From Clostridium sp. BJN0001 (lineage in GTDB: Bacteria > Bacillota > Clostridia > Clostridiales > Clostridiaceae), in the NCBI RefSeq assembly GCF_022869825.1, contig NZ_CP094971.1, forward strand, positions 2,145,001 to 2,209,000: a stretch of 64,000 nt of DNA. Reading direction: 5' to 3'. Position 1 is the first letter of the stretch; each line of letters starts with the position of its first letter. A program made the position numbers and the translations under genes. Shown in pieces: positions 29,202 through 37,610 of the stretch. The notes beneath the pieces are model-generated. The model saw only the letters and a program-made list of their open reading frames with translations. It made no database searches and was not told the origin of the DNA.

Positions 29202-30845
29202 TTATTTAAATATAATAGTTCCATCTTTTCCTATATTAATGCTTTTTCCAGATCCAGAAGTATTATCTCCATAAGCATAAATAATATTATTAACATCATA
29301 AGGTGAATTAAATGAAACTGGCTTATCAGATAAATTATGAAATACATAAACTTTCTTTCCATCAAGTTCTCTTACATAGCCTAATATTGATTTATTGTCT
29401 AATTCAATGTTCTTATATTTTCCAGTTATAAGTTCAGGATTATTCTTTCTTACTGAAATTAAATTCTTATAAAAATTATACATAGAATTATTATCGTTTA
29501 TCTGTGCATCTAGAGGATTTGTCTTTTTATTCATCATATCAGGTTCCCATGATGTATTCATGCTGTTATCAGAAGTTGACCATATAAAAGGAGTTCTCTT
29601 TTGAGGATCTGACCCTCTTCCTTTCATACCTAATTCTTCTCCATAATATATATATGGGTTACCTTTAAGTGTCATATATATGTTAGCTACAAGTCTTGCT
29701 TTTTCATCAGTTTTAACCTGTGACATTATTCTGTCCATATCATGATTTGAACCAAAAACTCCGTCTAAATATTTTGTATCAATCGAATCATATTTCTCAT
29801 AAACATCATTTATCATTTTAGATAAATCTTTTTTATCCTTAGTTTCAGATTTATTTTTAGATACAGCATTTAATATATTCTGCTCAACTGCAAAATTAAA
29901 TTTAGTATCAAATGGTTGTACATATTCTGGTAAAGTATTTAAATCGTTCCATGTTTCTCCTACAAGATATACATCTGGATTTATTGTTTCGCAGTAAGAT
30001 GCAAATTCATTCCACCACTGAATATTGCTGTCAAGATTGCTTTTTTGTTTTTTAAACTCATTATCTCCATAAATGTGTATTGCCGCATCAAGTCTAAATC
30101 CATCAATTCCTAAATCAAGCCATTTTTTAGCTGCACTTTTTATTTCTGTTCTTACTTCCTCATTGTTATAATTTAAATCTGGCATCTCAGCTGAAAATAT
30201 TCCATAGTATTCTGCATCAAAACCTGGATGCCATACTTCAGATCCCCATGGTGACTTGTCATCTTTAGAATAATTCTCTGTATCATCATCTGAAACCCAT
30301 CTATAATAATTTCTATATTTACTATCTGGATTACTAAGTGCTTCTTTAAACCATGGATGCTGATTGCTTGTATGATTTATTACAAAATCCATAATAACTT
30401 TTATATTTTTTTTATGAGCTTCAGATAAAAGATTTTTAAAATCCTCTTCTGTTCCATAAGCTGAATTAATAGAATAATAATCTGTTACATCATAACCATG
30501 ATATGATGGTGAACTAGTTATAGGCATAAGCCATATTCCATCTATTCCTAAATCTTTAAGATAATCTAGTTTTTGTGTAACTCCTTTAAGATCACCTATG
30601 CCATCTCCATTTGAATCTGCAAATGAGCGCACAAATATTTCATAATATACCCCTTGCTTTTTGCTCATATCCCCTTTATTTCTTGTAACATTTTCAAACT
30701 CGGCAGTATCATATGATATAGCAGATACTGTTTCATCTTTAGGATTTTCCTTCATTGCTGAAGAAGAAGCTTTTATACCTATGAATAAAACAACACATAA
30801 TACCACTGCTGCTATTACTAAATAAACTTTGTTAAACCTTTTCAT
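29202..30845 (-). CDS. Membrane-anchored or secreted GH13 alpha-amylase family glycosidase
   Basis: About 547 residues. An N-terminal hydrophobic segment (residues 7-27) without a lipobox serves as signal peptide or anchor. The GH13 barrel follows: YEIFVRSFADSNGDGIGDL, region I DFVINH, region II GFRLDAAIH with the nucleophile Asp, region III VGETW with the acid/base Glu, region IV SNHD. The YxxFVRSFxDSxGDGxGD start is close to extracellular oligo-1,6-glucosidase/alpha-amylases. It probably hydrolyses starch-derived oligosaccharides outside the cell. The ATG at 30845 has GGAGG 6 bases upstream. Confidence 0.92.
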   Translation of the reverse strand: MKRFNKVYLVIAAVVLCVVLFIGIKASSSAMKENPKDETVSAISYDTAEFENVTRNKGDMSKKQGVYYEIFVRSFADSNGDGIGDLKGVTQKLDYLKDLGIDGIWLMPITSSPSYHGYDVTDYYSINSAYGTEEDFKNLLSEAHKKNIKVIMDFVINHTSNQHPWFKEALSNPDSKYRNYYRWVSDDDTENYSKDDKSPWGSEVWHPGFDAEYYGIFSAEMPDLNYNNEEVRTEIKSAAKKWLDLGIDGFRLDAAIHIYGDNEFKKQKSNLDSNIQWWNEFASYCETINPDVYLVGETWNDLNTLPEYVQPFDTKFNFAVEQNILNAVSKNKSETKDKKDLSKMINDVYEKYDSIDTKYLDGVFGSNHDMDRIMSQVKTDEKARLVANIYMTLKGNPYIYYGEELGMKGRGSDPQKRTPFIWSTSDNSMNTSWEPDMMNKKTNPLDAQINDNNSMYNFYKNLISVRKNNPELITGKYKNIELDNKSILGYVRELDGKKVYVFHNLSDKPVSFNSPYDVNNIIYAYGDNTSGSGKSINIGKDGTIIFK

Positions 30846-30908
30846 AAATGCCTCCATACCTTTTAATTTACATAATTTATATAAATTATAATATATTTCA
30901 TGTTAAAA

Positions 30909-31604
30909 TTAAAGAGTATTTAGCAATGTTTTTTGAATTCTTTTCCAATTAGGGTAGAATATGTCCATATAATTTTTAAAGTTTTTATCATGATTTCTGA
31001 CATAAAGATGAACTAATTCATGTATAAGTACAAGCTTTAAACACTCCTCATGTTTTTTTACAAGTTCAAAATTAATCCATACTCTCTTATGTAAAATATT
31101 AATACTTCCCCATATTGTTTTCATTTTCTTTATATGATATTCATCACACGATTTTCCAGTTATTTTTTCACATTCAGGAAGAATTTCTTCTATTTTTTCT
31201 TTTAAAATACTTCTATACCATTTATCAATTAGAGCTTCTTTTTCTTTTTTACTACTTTCTTTTTTTATTTTTAGTATTATATTATTTTGATTAAAAGAAA
31301 CAGATGATTTATCATCTTCTGTATAAATCACCTGTAAAATATAAGGTTTCCCCCATAAATAATGAGTTTCTCCTGAAATATAATTAAATTCTAAATGTTT
31401 ATGTGTCTCATTAAACTTCTTTTTATTCTTCTTAATCCATTCAATATTAGATAATATAAATGTTTCAATCTGTGCTTTTGTCATTCTATTTGGAACACTT
31501 ACAACTATTGCGCCATCCATACGGCGCACTCTTATGTACATATTTTTTATATTTTTCTTATTAATTTCTATTGTAATTTGATCAATAGTAATATATTTTT
31601 TCAT
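30909..31604 (-). CDS. YgjP-like (DUF45) zinc metallopeptidase
   Basis: A 231-residue protein of the YgjP/SprT-like metallopeptidase family. The WGSINILHKRVWINFELVKKHEECLKLVLIHELVHLYVRNHDKNF block holds the HExxH zinc motif (HELVH) and the third His ligand (NHDKNF). Physiological substrate unknown. Stands between the amylase and the phosphate transporter genes. Confidence 0.85.
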   Translation of the reverse strand: MKKYITIDQITIEINKKNIKNMYIRVRRMDGAIVVSVPNRMTKAQIETFILSNIEWIKKNKKKFNETHKHLEFNYISGETHYLWGKPYILQVIYTEDDKSSVSFNQNNIILKIKKESSKKEKEALIDKWYRSILKEKIEEILPECEKITGKSCDEYHIKKMKTIWGSINILHKRVWINFELVKKHEECLKLVLIHELVHLYVRNHDKNFKNYMDIFYPNWKRIQKTLLNTL

Positions 31605-31633
31605 ATAGCACTTTCTGCCTTTTCCTTAATATT

Positions 31634-32632
31634 TTATATAAACAATTTCGCAATACAAATAATAATTGCAGAAAAAATCGCAGTTATTGGAATTGTTAAA
31701 AACCATGTCCATACTATGCTTTGAGCTATTCCCCATTTTACACATTTAAATCTTTTGCATGCGCCAACTCCCATTATTGTAGTAGTCATTACATGAGTTG
31801 TACTTACTGGAGCTTTAAAAAGTGTTGCTGTAAGTATTACAAAAGCAGCACCAATCTGTGCTGTAAATCCGTTTACTGGTGTAAGCTTTGTCATTCCACT
31901 TCCCATTGTTTTTATTATTTTTTTACCTCCAACAGATGTACCAAGTGCAAGTGATAATGCACATATTCCTATTACCCATGTTGGAACTTCAAATACACTT
32001 ATAAGTCCGCCACTTAAAAGTGACATAGTAATAATACCCATAGATTTTTGTGCATCATTACTGCCATGGTTAAATGCAACAAAAGCTGCTGCTAAAATTT
32101 GAAGTTTTAAAAAAACTTTATTTACAATGCTCCTCTTAAATGGTTTTAACATACGATTTAAAATATTCATAAGTATATAACCAACAAAAAAACCAATAAT
32201 AGGTGAAAGAAATAACCATAATACAACGCTATGGAAAAGGTTGTACCAATTAACTACATTAAAAGAATTATTATATGCAATTCCTGCTCCTACAAGTGCA
32301 CCAATTAACGCATGAGATGAGCTACTTGGAATTGCAAAATACCATGTTAATATATTCCATACTATTGATGATACAAGAACAAACAGAATAACCCACTGTG
32401 GAGTAGTTGAATGACTTACAATATTATCTCCAACAGTCTTAGCTACTTCAGTTCCTGTAAATGCACCAATAAAATTAAAAATGCAGCATATAATAACAGC
32501 ACTTCTTGGCGTTAATGCCCTTGTTGTAATTGAAGTTGCTACTGCTGTAGCCGTATCATGAAATCCATTAATAAAGTCAAATATTACTGCAAAAATAATT
32601 ATCAAAATGGAAATAAAAACAGGGCTATGCAT
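31634..32632 (-). CDS. pit: Low-affinity inorganic phosphate transporter (PiT family)
   Basis: A 332-residue polytopic membrane protein with about ten helices and the two PiT repeats: IFDFINGFHDTATAVAT near the start and AFNHGSNDAQKSMGI in the second half. It imports phosphate (as metal-phosphate) with a cation. Its ATG overlaps the end of the DUF47 gene by 8 bases, so the two are translationally coupled. Confidence 0.94.
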   Translation of the reverse strand: MHSPVFISILIIIFAVIFDFINGFHDTATAVATSITTRALTPRSAVIICCIFNFIGAFTGTEVAKTVGDNIVSHSTTPQWVILFVLVSSIVWNILTWYFAIPSSSSHALIGALVGAGIAYNNSFNVVNWYNLFHSVVLWLFLSPIIGFFVGYILMNILNRMLKPFKRSIVNKVFLKLQILAAAFVAFNHGSNDAQKSMGIITMSLLSGGLISVFEVPTWVIGICALSLALGTSVGGKKIIKTMGSGMTKLTPVNGFTAQIGAAFVILTATLFKAPVSTTHVMTTTIMGVGACKRFKCVKWGIAQSIVWTWFLTIPITAIFSAIIICIAKLFI

Positions 32633-33251
32633 TTTTTATAACAACTCCCTCTACAATGTTTGCTACTTTTTCAGAACTATCAATTGTGTTTTCTATCTTC
32701 TGATATATTTCTTTCCATTTTATAACTGTAAGCGAGTCTTTTTCATTCTTAAATAAAAAAGCAACATCTTCTCTAAATGATTTATCAGCTTCACTTTCAA
32801 TCGCAGATATTGCCATTATCTTATCTAGCAAAACTTTTGATTTGCATCCATTTTTCTTAAGTTCATCCATTAATTCATAAAGATTTCTAGTTGTATTTAA
32901 TAAGTATCTACATTCTTTTCTAACTCTATCTGATGCTTCCATAATATCAAACATTATAAAACGATGCATTATAGAATTTATACAATCAAGAATATTATCC
33001 ATTCCTTTTACTATCTGATAAATATCTTCTCTATCAATAGGAGTTATAAATGCCTCATCTAATTCTTTTGTTAATTTACGAACTAAATCATCGCCTATAT
33101 CTTCTAATTTAGAAGTTTTCTCTACCTGCTCTTCTTTTTTATCAAGACAGTCTAGATTTTCATTTAATATTTTAGCTGAATTATAGACAGTTTTAGCTGA
33201 TTGAAACAGCATATCATAAAATTTATCATCTTTATTACGAAATTTAAACAT
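32625..33251 (-). CDS. DUF47 phosphate-transport accessory protein
   Basis: A 208-residue PhoU-like helical protein (DUF47/YkaA). Family features: the start FRNKDDKFYDMLFQSA, KLEDIGDDLVRKLTKEL, and TPIDREDIYQIVKGMDNILD. It acts with Pit, probably as a regulator of phosphate uptake. First gene of the two-gene operon. Confidence 0.9.
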   Translation of the reverse strand: MFKFRNKDDKFYDMLFQSAKTVYNSAKILNENLDCLDKKEEQVEKTSKLEDIGDDLVRKLTKELDEAFITPIDREDIYQIVKGMDNILDCINSIMHRFIMFDIMEASDRVRKECRYLLNTTRNLYELMDELKKNGCKSKVLLDKIMAISAIESEADKSFREDVAFLFKNEKDSLTVIKWKEIYQKIENTIDSSEKVANIVEGVVIKNA

Positions 33252-33363
33252 TTATTACACTCCTCAATTTATAGTCATTTAACAATTAATTAACAACTAT
33301 TTAACATTATATCATAATAATTGTTTTTATGTCTTTATCTATCTAAATAAGGAATGTAATTTT

Positions 33364-34554
33364 TTATAAGATTATTTTTCTAATACATTTTTCAAAATCT
33401 TTCTTCTCCCATATTTGTGGAGTTGGGTAAATTTTTCCTTCTTGCATTGCCCATTTAACCATTTTTTGAATATCAGATTCTTTAATCATGTCAAACTTAC
33501 TTTTAATATTCATTTCTCTATTTATATTTTCTATCCATTTTATAAATTTATCTGACTTATCCTTTTTATCATTTCCTTTTATAAAACATACATCTGCAAG
33601 ATCTGCTAATTTATCATAAACAGATTTTCCATACTGTCTCATTACCTTAGGAAGAAGCACTGCCATTGCAAGTCCATGAGGAATATTATAAAGTCCACTT
33701 AATGTATGACCTATAGAATGTACATATCCAACCATTCCTCTATTAAAAGCTATTCCAGCTGCAAATGATGCCCTCTGCATATTAATTCTTGCATTAATAT
33801 TATTTCCATCTTTATATGAATTTAAAAGATTATCATATATAAGTTTTACTGCTTTTTTTGCATTATCTTGTTCAAGCTTTGTAGTATATTTATAATTTGT
33901 ATATGATTCAACAGCGTGACACAAAGCATCCATACCAGTCATAGCTGTTACAGACGGAGGAAGCGTAATAATAAACTTTGGATCGAGGACTGCAAAATCA
34001 GGAATAAGTGCAATATCACCCATGCCCTGTTTATGATGAGTCTTTGAATCAGTTATAACCGCATACATTGTAGTTTCTGTTCCTGTCCCTGCTGTTGTAG
34101 GTATTGCAATAAATGTAGGAATCTTTTTCTTTACTTTCATTCCAATAAGATCTGAAACCTTTTTATTAGGATGTATAACTCGTGCACCAATTGCCTTGCA
34201 GCAGTCAATCGGCGATCCTCCCCCTATTCCAATTAGCATTTTGCAATTATCTCTTTTATAAATATTTAAGCCCTCTTCAACATTTATATCTGTTGGATTT
34301 TGAACTACATCTTTATAAATTGAATATTTTATTGAATTTTTATCTAAATCATTTAAAAGAGAATTTATCATACCCTTTTTATATAAATTAGGTCCTGTAA
34401 CAATAAGAGGTCTTCCTAATTTATTTTTTAATATAATTTCAGAAACCTTATATACAGAATCTATCCCTTCTATTAATTCAGGTACTCTAAATTTAAGCGT
34501 TTTAAAATAGTTTTTAACCACAAACTGTATTGTTCTGTTAAGTATAATGCTCAT
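33364..34554 (-). CDS. Iron-containing alcohol dehydrogenase
   Basis: About 396 residues, family III alcohol dehydrogenase: an NAD(P)-binding half with GIGGGSPIDCCKAIG and TTAGTGTE, then the metal-binding helical half with the GMDALCHAVESY and HSIGHTLSGLYNIPHGLAMA ligand motifs. It reduces an aldehyde or ketone to an alcohol or the reverse; substrate (butanal, 1,3-propanediol or other) cannot be fixed from sequence. The ATG at 34554 has GGGAG upstream. Single gene at the left edge of the defence island. Confidence 0.92.
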   Translation of the reverse strand: MSIILNRTIQFVVKNYFKTLKFRVPELIEGIDSVYKVSEIILKNKLGRPLIVTGPNLYKKGMINSLLNDLDKNSIKYSIYKDVVQNPTDINVEEGLNIYKRDNCKMLIGIGGGSPIDCCKAIGARVIHPNKKVSDLIGMKVKKKIPTFIAIPTTAGTGTETTMYAVITDSKTHHKQGMGDIALIPDFAVLDPKFIITLPPSVTAMTGMDALCHAVESYTNYKYTTKLEQDNAKKAVKLIYDNLLNSYKDGNNINARINMQRASFAAGIAFNRGMVGYVHSIGHTLSGLYNIPHGLAMAVLLPKVMRQYGKSVYDKLADLADVCFIKGNDKKDKSDKFIKWIENINREMNIKSKFDMIKESDIQKMVKWAMQEGKIYPTPQIWEKKDFEKCIRKIIL

Positions 34555-34643
34555 ATTAATTCTCCCTGCTTTTTTCATAATAATCTATTTCAATTATTAT
34601 AATTCAGAGAAAATAAAATAACAAGAAACAAGCTAATAATAAA

Positions 34644-34678
34644 GACCTTGAAACTTATAAAATAAGAGTTTCAAGGTC
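34644..34678 (-). terminator. Terminator of the defence operon
   Basis: Perfect 12-bp stem GACCTTGAAACT / AGTTTCAAGGTC with a T-rich tail on the minus strand. It closely resembles the guaA terminator at 37570-37610. Confidence 0.8.
34660..34678. repeat. Left copy of the island flank repeat
   Basis: A 19-base segment that matches 37589-37607 at 18 of 19 positions, in direct orientation. Nearby TTTTTCCACAG (34691-34701) is repeated exactly at 37633-37643. Confidence 0.7.
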
Positions 34679-34696
34679 ATTGATTTTTTATTTTTC

Positions 34697-34750
34697 CACA
34701 GGCTCAGAATATTTTTATTTGCCTCTTGGGGATATTCTGAAGTGTCTGTG
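34697..34750. repeat. Long inverted repeat beyond the CD-NTase stop
   Basis: CACAG/CTGTG (34697-34701, 34746-34750) encloses CAGAATAT/ATATTCTG (34705-34712, 34732-34739). Without a T-run it is probably an mRNA 3' end structure rather than a terminator. A similar TCACAGA/TCTGTG hairpin follows guaA. Confidence 0.55.
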
Positions 34751-34811
34751 AATATGGAGTTTTTCTGACTTTTCATAAATATTATAATTCAAACATTTTC
34801 AAAAGCACAAA

Positions 34812-36113
34812 TTATCTTGTCGATATTGGAACTTCTATCCTATCTCTAGCAACACAAACTTCATTTTGAACTAAATAACATTCAACATAATGTTCTCCTC
34901 TAAAATCTGTTGATTCGTGATGTCTTTTATTATTAGTTTTTGCTATCTGACCTCTAATTAAATTTCTTCTTTCTGCTTCATATCCAACATTTCTAACTTT
35001 CCAATAGATATCATAATTACCTTTTATATCAGTTTTATATATAAAGAAATTGAGTTGCTTATTTCTGCTAAGCCAACTATTTTGCTTAATAATTGTGCTT
35101 AATAACTTATCTAAAAATCCATCTTGAGTTACTTTGCAATCAATGGTCAAATTATATCTAATATCCACTGGAAACAAGTCTTCAATAAATTGTTCTGTAT
35201 CTATATATAAACTAGATGCTCTTGAATTTTCAGATACTGTTTGCTTTTTAGGAAATTTGCTTCCAAATATTTTTCTTAATTCTTTATTTAAACTAGTTGA
35301 TTCTTCAGTTAAATCTTGTATTTGGTTATAAGCTTTTTTTGCTTTAGTTACAAATTTTCCATCATCACAATTGTTTACTTGTTGATTACTTCCTAATGCA
35401 TACCAATAAGATTGGTCTTTATTTTGATTTTTTAAATACTTAAATAATTTTTGAACCATTTCAAAATAATCATCAAAATCTATATTTTTATAGTCATCTT
35501 TATCATTTAAAAAATTGTAGGATAATGTATCTATTAATAATCCACCAAATTTAAAACCCTGCTTATTCTTCCAAGCTCGTAACATATTTGCTATGTATTT
35601 AAAATTATTATCTGTATCTTCTGCTGTCTTTTTACTCTCTTCTTTTTCTGCTAACGGCTTAGTTATCTTCCATTTTCCTCCATTATGTGTGTCCGGATAT
35701 TTGAAACTATCGTCAGATTGTTTGAATCCTGGAACTAATTCTACTGTATAGTTGTTGAAGTTAATTGCGACTACTTGTCCATCACCACTTATATCTGTCT
35801 TAGAATAACGTTTTTTTAAAACATTTTTTACATCTTGTAATAATGCGGATTGACCATTACTTTCATAGGCATCATATTGCTTATATATTTCATCTGGTAA
35901 ATCAAACAATAAATCCAAATCACTTACACCCTTAATAGATGTTTCTCTTCCTACTGACCCTACCATATACATATGTGTCTCTTTATCATTCTCTATTTCA
36001 TAATAATTATCATTTAATTTTTTTGCTATTTCACCAGTTGTTCTTTCCATATCACTTAAATTATCTAATTGTATATTGTCAATAAAAGTTTTGAAATCAT
36101 CTTTAATCGCCAT
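34812..36113 (-). CDS. CD-NTase (SMODS) with AGS-C sensor domain; CBASS-type cyclic nucleotide synthase
   Basis: A 433-residue nucleotidyltransferase. The polymerase-beta fold motif is intact: Gly52-Ser53 in VGSVGRETS, then Asp65 and Asp67 in GVSDLDLLF, and the third acidic residue Glu125 in VELVPGF. A helical OAS-like region follows. The last 130 residues form the AGS-C domain (YWKVRNVGYEAERRNLIRGQI ... HYVECYLV). In anti-phage CBASS systems such enzymes make cyclic di- or trinucleotides that switch on an effector. The partner effector gene lies 16 bases upstream. Ribosome-binding site GGGAGG. The nucleotide made cannot be predicted. Confidence 0.9.
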   Translation of the reverse strand: MAIKDDFKTFIDNIQLDNLSDMERTTGEIAKKLNDNYYEIENDKETHMYMVGSVGRETSIKGVSDLDLLFDLPDEIYKQYDAYESNGQSALLQDVKNVLKKRYSKTDISGDGQVVAINFNNYTVELVPGFKQSDDSFKYPDTHNGGKWKITKPLAEKEESKKTAEDTDNNFKYIANMLRAWKNKQGFKFGGLLIDTLSYNFLNDKDDYKNIDFDDYFEMVQKLFKYLKNQNKDQSYWYALGSNQQVNNCDDGKFVTKAKKAYNQIQDLTEESTSLNKELRKIFGSKFPKKQTVSENSRASSLYIDTEQFIEDLFPVDIRYNLTIDCKVTQDGFLDKLLSTIIKQNSWLSRNKQLNFFIYKTDIKGNYDIYWKVRNVGYEAERRNLIRGQIAKTNNKRHHESTDFRGEHYVECYLVQNEVCVARDRIEVPISTR

Positions 36114-36129
36114 ATTTTCCTCCCTTATA

Positions 36130-36684
36130 CTATTGATTTTTTCTTGCTAAAATAGGTAAAAAACTATCTATCTCATCATCAGAATAAGTATTATCTTGTC
36201 TTTTTTTCAAATTATCTGATGCTTTATTTACTGCTTCTTCTTCAGTATCTAAACATTTCTTATAAATATCTATTTGTTTCTTTAATACTTCATCTCTTTT
36301 GCTTCTTAATAAATCTTCTGTATACTTTCCCATTTTAATATCACATAATATTGAGATTAATTCTTCTCTCAATTCAAGCAAATCTAATGCTGATTTTTTA
36401 TGTTGTTTATGTAATGATTTTAAATCATACGTTTTAAAATACGAATTAATAAAGAATGAAATTGCAGATATTATTGCTGTTACTACTTTTAATGCAAATT
36501 CATCAATAAAAACTACAGCGAATATTCCTGATGTAGTCATTGCAGATAAAGCTATTCTCCAATTTTCTAATTTTTTATACCTATCTAGATATATATCACT
36601 CTGTTTTTCTTGTATTTTATGAGTCCATACTGTTCCTGCAAATATCTGCCTAAGTTGCCCTTCAATAATATCTATATTATCCAT
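36130..36684 (-). CDS. SLATT-domain two-helix membrane effector
   Basis: A 184-residue protein. A polar N-terminal helix (about 15-40) leads to two membrane helices (about 43-60 and 65-85) and a long charged helical tail (90-175) rich in Lys and Glu. This is the SLATT layout, a domain predicted to form membrane pores and linked to SMODS enzymes. Its place directly before a SMODS-AGS-C gene supports that reading. In a CBASS setting it would bind the cyclic nucleotide, or oligomerise in response to it, and kill the infected cell. First gene of the operon, with AGGAGG 8 bases before the ATG and a CIRCE-like operator just upstream. Confidence 0.85.
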   Translation of the reverse strand: MDNIDIIEGQLRQIFAGTVWTHKIQEKQSDIYLDRYKKLENWRIALSAMTTSGIFAVVFIDEFALKVVTAIISAISFFINSYFKTYDLKSLHKQHKKSALDLLELREELISILCDIKMGKYTEDLLRSKRDEVLKKQIDIYKKCLDTEEEAVNKASDNLKKRQDNTYSDDEIDSFLPILARKNQ

Positions 36685-36704
36685 AACTATATCCTCCTGT
36701 TTTG

Positions 36705-36731
36705 TTAGCGCTCTTCTTTTGTGAATGCTAA
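36705..36731. promoter_or_regulatory. CIRCE-like (HrcA) operator of the defence operon
   Basis: TTAGCGCTC, 9 bases, GAATGCTAA. The CIRCE consensus is TTAGCACTC-N9-GAGTGCTAA, so 16 of 18 arm bases and the spacer length agree. The outer arms extend the perfect pairing to TTTTGTTAGC/GCTAACAAAA. It starts 7 bases after the -10 box, the same distance as the groESL CIRCE. Confidence 0.7.
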
Positions 36732-36738
36732 CAAAACT

Positions 36739-36767
36739 ATTTTATTCCTATTTTTTTCCACAATCAA
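36739..36767 (-). promoter_or_regulatory. Promoter of the SLATT/CD-NTase operon
   Basis: TTGATT (36762-36767), 17 bases, TAAAAT (36739-36744) on the minus strand. Predicted +1 near 36732, at the first base of the CIRCE-like element. Confidence 0.65.
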
Positions 36768-37160
36768 CTAGCGTTTATTCATAACAACCTAACAGAATAA
36801 CCTATTTAAATTTTTATTTTTAAATTTATCTTTATACTATATAGATACATTGATTTTTGTTTTGGTTTTATATTTTAAGAAATATTTTTAATTTTTAATT
36901 TTTAATTCGACTCTATGTATTGTTATAATTAAATCTATTATAATTATATATCTACTAGATTATTTTGGCAAAGAAAGATTTTTATTACATTTGATACATA
37001 AATAACGCACTAGATTTAATTTATTTTAAAATATTAATTTTATGCGAATTAATGTTACAAATACTCCAAAGAATAAAATTTATAAGAATTTTAATTTGTT
37101 TCTTTGTATTGGAATCTGTTGTGAAAATTATAAAAAACTTATATGTATATAAAATAAATT
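36768..37160. other. AT-rich stretch with no gene seen
   Basis: About 390 bases between the defence operon promoter and the toxin locus. Very AT-rich, with no convincing reading frame. It contains three tandem copies of TTTTTAA near 36887-36908. It may be a remnant of former island genes, but I see no coding similarity. Confidence 0.5.
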
Positions 37161-37163
37161 ATA

Positions 37164-37172
37164 TGTTATAAT
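37164..37172 (+). promoter_or_regulatory. Extended -10 promoter of the antisense RNA
   Basis: TGTTATAAT, a perfect TG-N-TATAAT extended -10 on the plus strand; start near 37179. No good -35 box. Confidence 0.5.
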
Positions 37173-37196
37173 ATAAATATAATTTATAAAATAAAA

Positions 37197-37232
37197 GAGC
37201 TTGAACATATCACCATATGTTCAAGCTCTATA
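37197..37232 (-). terminator. Terminator of the toxin mRNA
   Basis: On the minus strand a 15-bp perfect stem (AGAGCTTGAACATAT and complement) is followed by TTTTATTTT, 80 bases beyond the toxin stop. Confidence 0.8.
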
Positions 37233-37280
37233 CAATCAGTTAAAGCAACTGATACCACTAAATTAAAATTTTTGTTTAAA

Positions 37281-37320
37281 ATAGTAGCTAAGATTTGCAG
37301 TCCTGGGCTACTATTTTTTT
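37281..37320 (+). terminator. Terminator of the antisense RNA
   Basis: 8-bp stem ATAGTAGC / GCTACTAT with a T7 tail on the plus strand. Confidence 0.75.
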
Positions 37321-37406
37321 ATCTTCTTTATAAGTAATATGATAAATGTTAACAATGCAAGTAAAAAATTGCCTGCTGTGAATAACACTAATAAATCATT
37401 ACTCAT
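37311..37406 (-). CDS. Holin-like small hydrophobic toxin (type I TA candidate)
   Basis: A 31-residue peptide: a short polar start (MSND), one continuous hydrophobic helix (about residues 5-26, LLVLFTAGNFLLALLTFII) and a basic end (KKIKK). Size, charge pattern and the F-x-A/S-G-x-F-x-L-A-L-L-x-F-I-I core match the putative holin-like toxins and the TxpA/BsrG type I toxins, which depolarise the cell's own membrane. The ribosome-binding site (GGGTGG) is sequestered in the leader, where TACCAC (37431-37436) can pair with GTGGTA (37409-37414), as is usual for type I toxins. The convergent antisense RNA would be the antitoxin. The TAG lies inside the antitoxin terminator. Confidence 0.7.
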   Translation of the reverse strand: MSNDLLVLFTAGNFLLALLTFIILLIKKIKK

Positions 37407-37469
37407 ATGTACCACCCACTTATTCGGGGATTGTGGTATGAGTAGCCCTTAACTAAATTGTACTTTCAC

Positions 37470-37478
37470 ATTATATCA
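37470..37478 (-). promoter_or_regulatory. Extended -10 promoter of the toxin gene
   Basis: TGATATAAT on the minus strand (TATAAT at 37470-37475), giving a leader of about 57 bases. The -35 position reads TAGAAA. Confidence 0.5.
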
Positions 37479-37569
37479 AAATAAATGATATGTTTCTATA
37501 TAAAGCGAAACTAATATAATTATTTGTCTTGTATTATTTTTATAATTTGAAGTTAAAACCACAAATAAA

Positions 37570-37610
37570 AAAGACCTCAGAACTGCTTAAATAACAGTTT
37601 CAAGGTCTTT
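37570..37610 (-). terminator. guaA terminator
   Basis: GACCTTGAAACTG pairs imperfectly with CAGTTCTGAGGTC and is followed by T6 on the minus strand, 94 bases after the guaA stop. Confidence 0.75.
37589..37607. repeat. Right copy of the island flank repeat
   Basis: Direct partner of 34660-34678 (18 of 19 identical). The segment between the copies, 2.9 kb, holds the defence operon and the toxin locus. Confidence 0.7.

Larger units (their letters stand above)
37179..37320 (+). ncRNA. Predicted antisense antitoxin RNA
   Basis: From the plus-strand extended -10, about 140 bases run to a terminator with stem ATAGTAGC/GCTACTAT (37281-37314) and T7 at 37314-37320, inside the end of the toxin gene. 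The RNA is fully complementary to the 3' part of the toxin mRNA. It folds into three stems: a 15-bp stem (37197-37231), ATCAGTT/AACTGAT (37235-37253) and the terminator. This convergent 3'-overlapping layout is that of RatA (txpA) and SR4 (bsrG) antitoxins. Confidence 0.6.
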
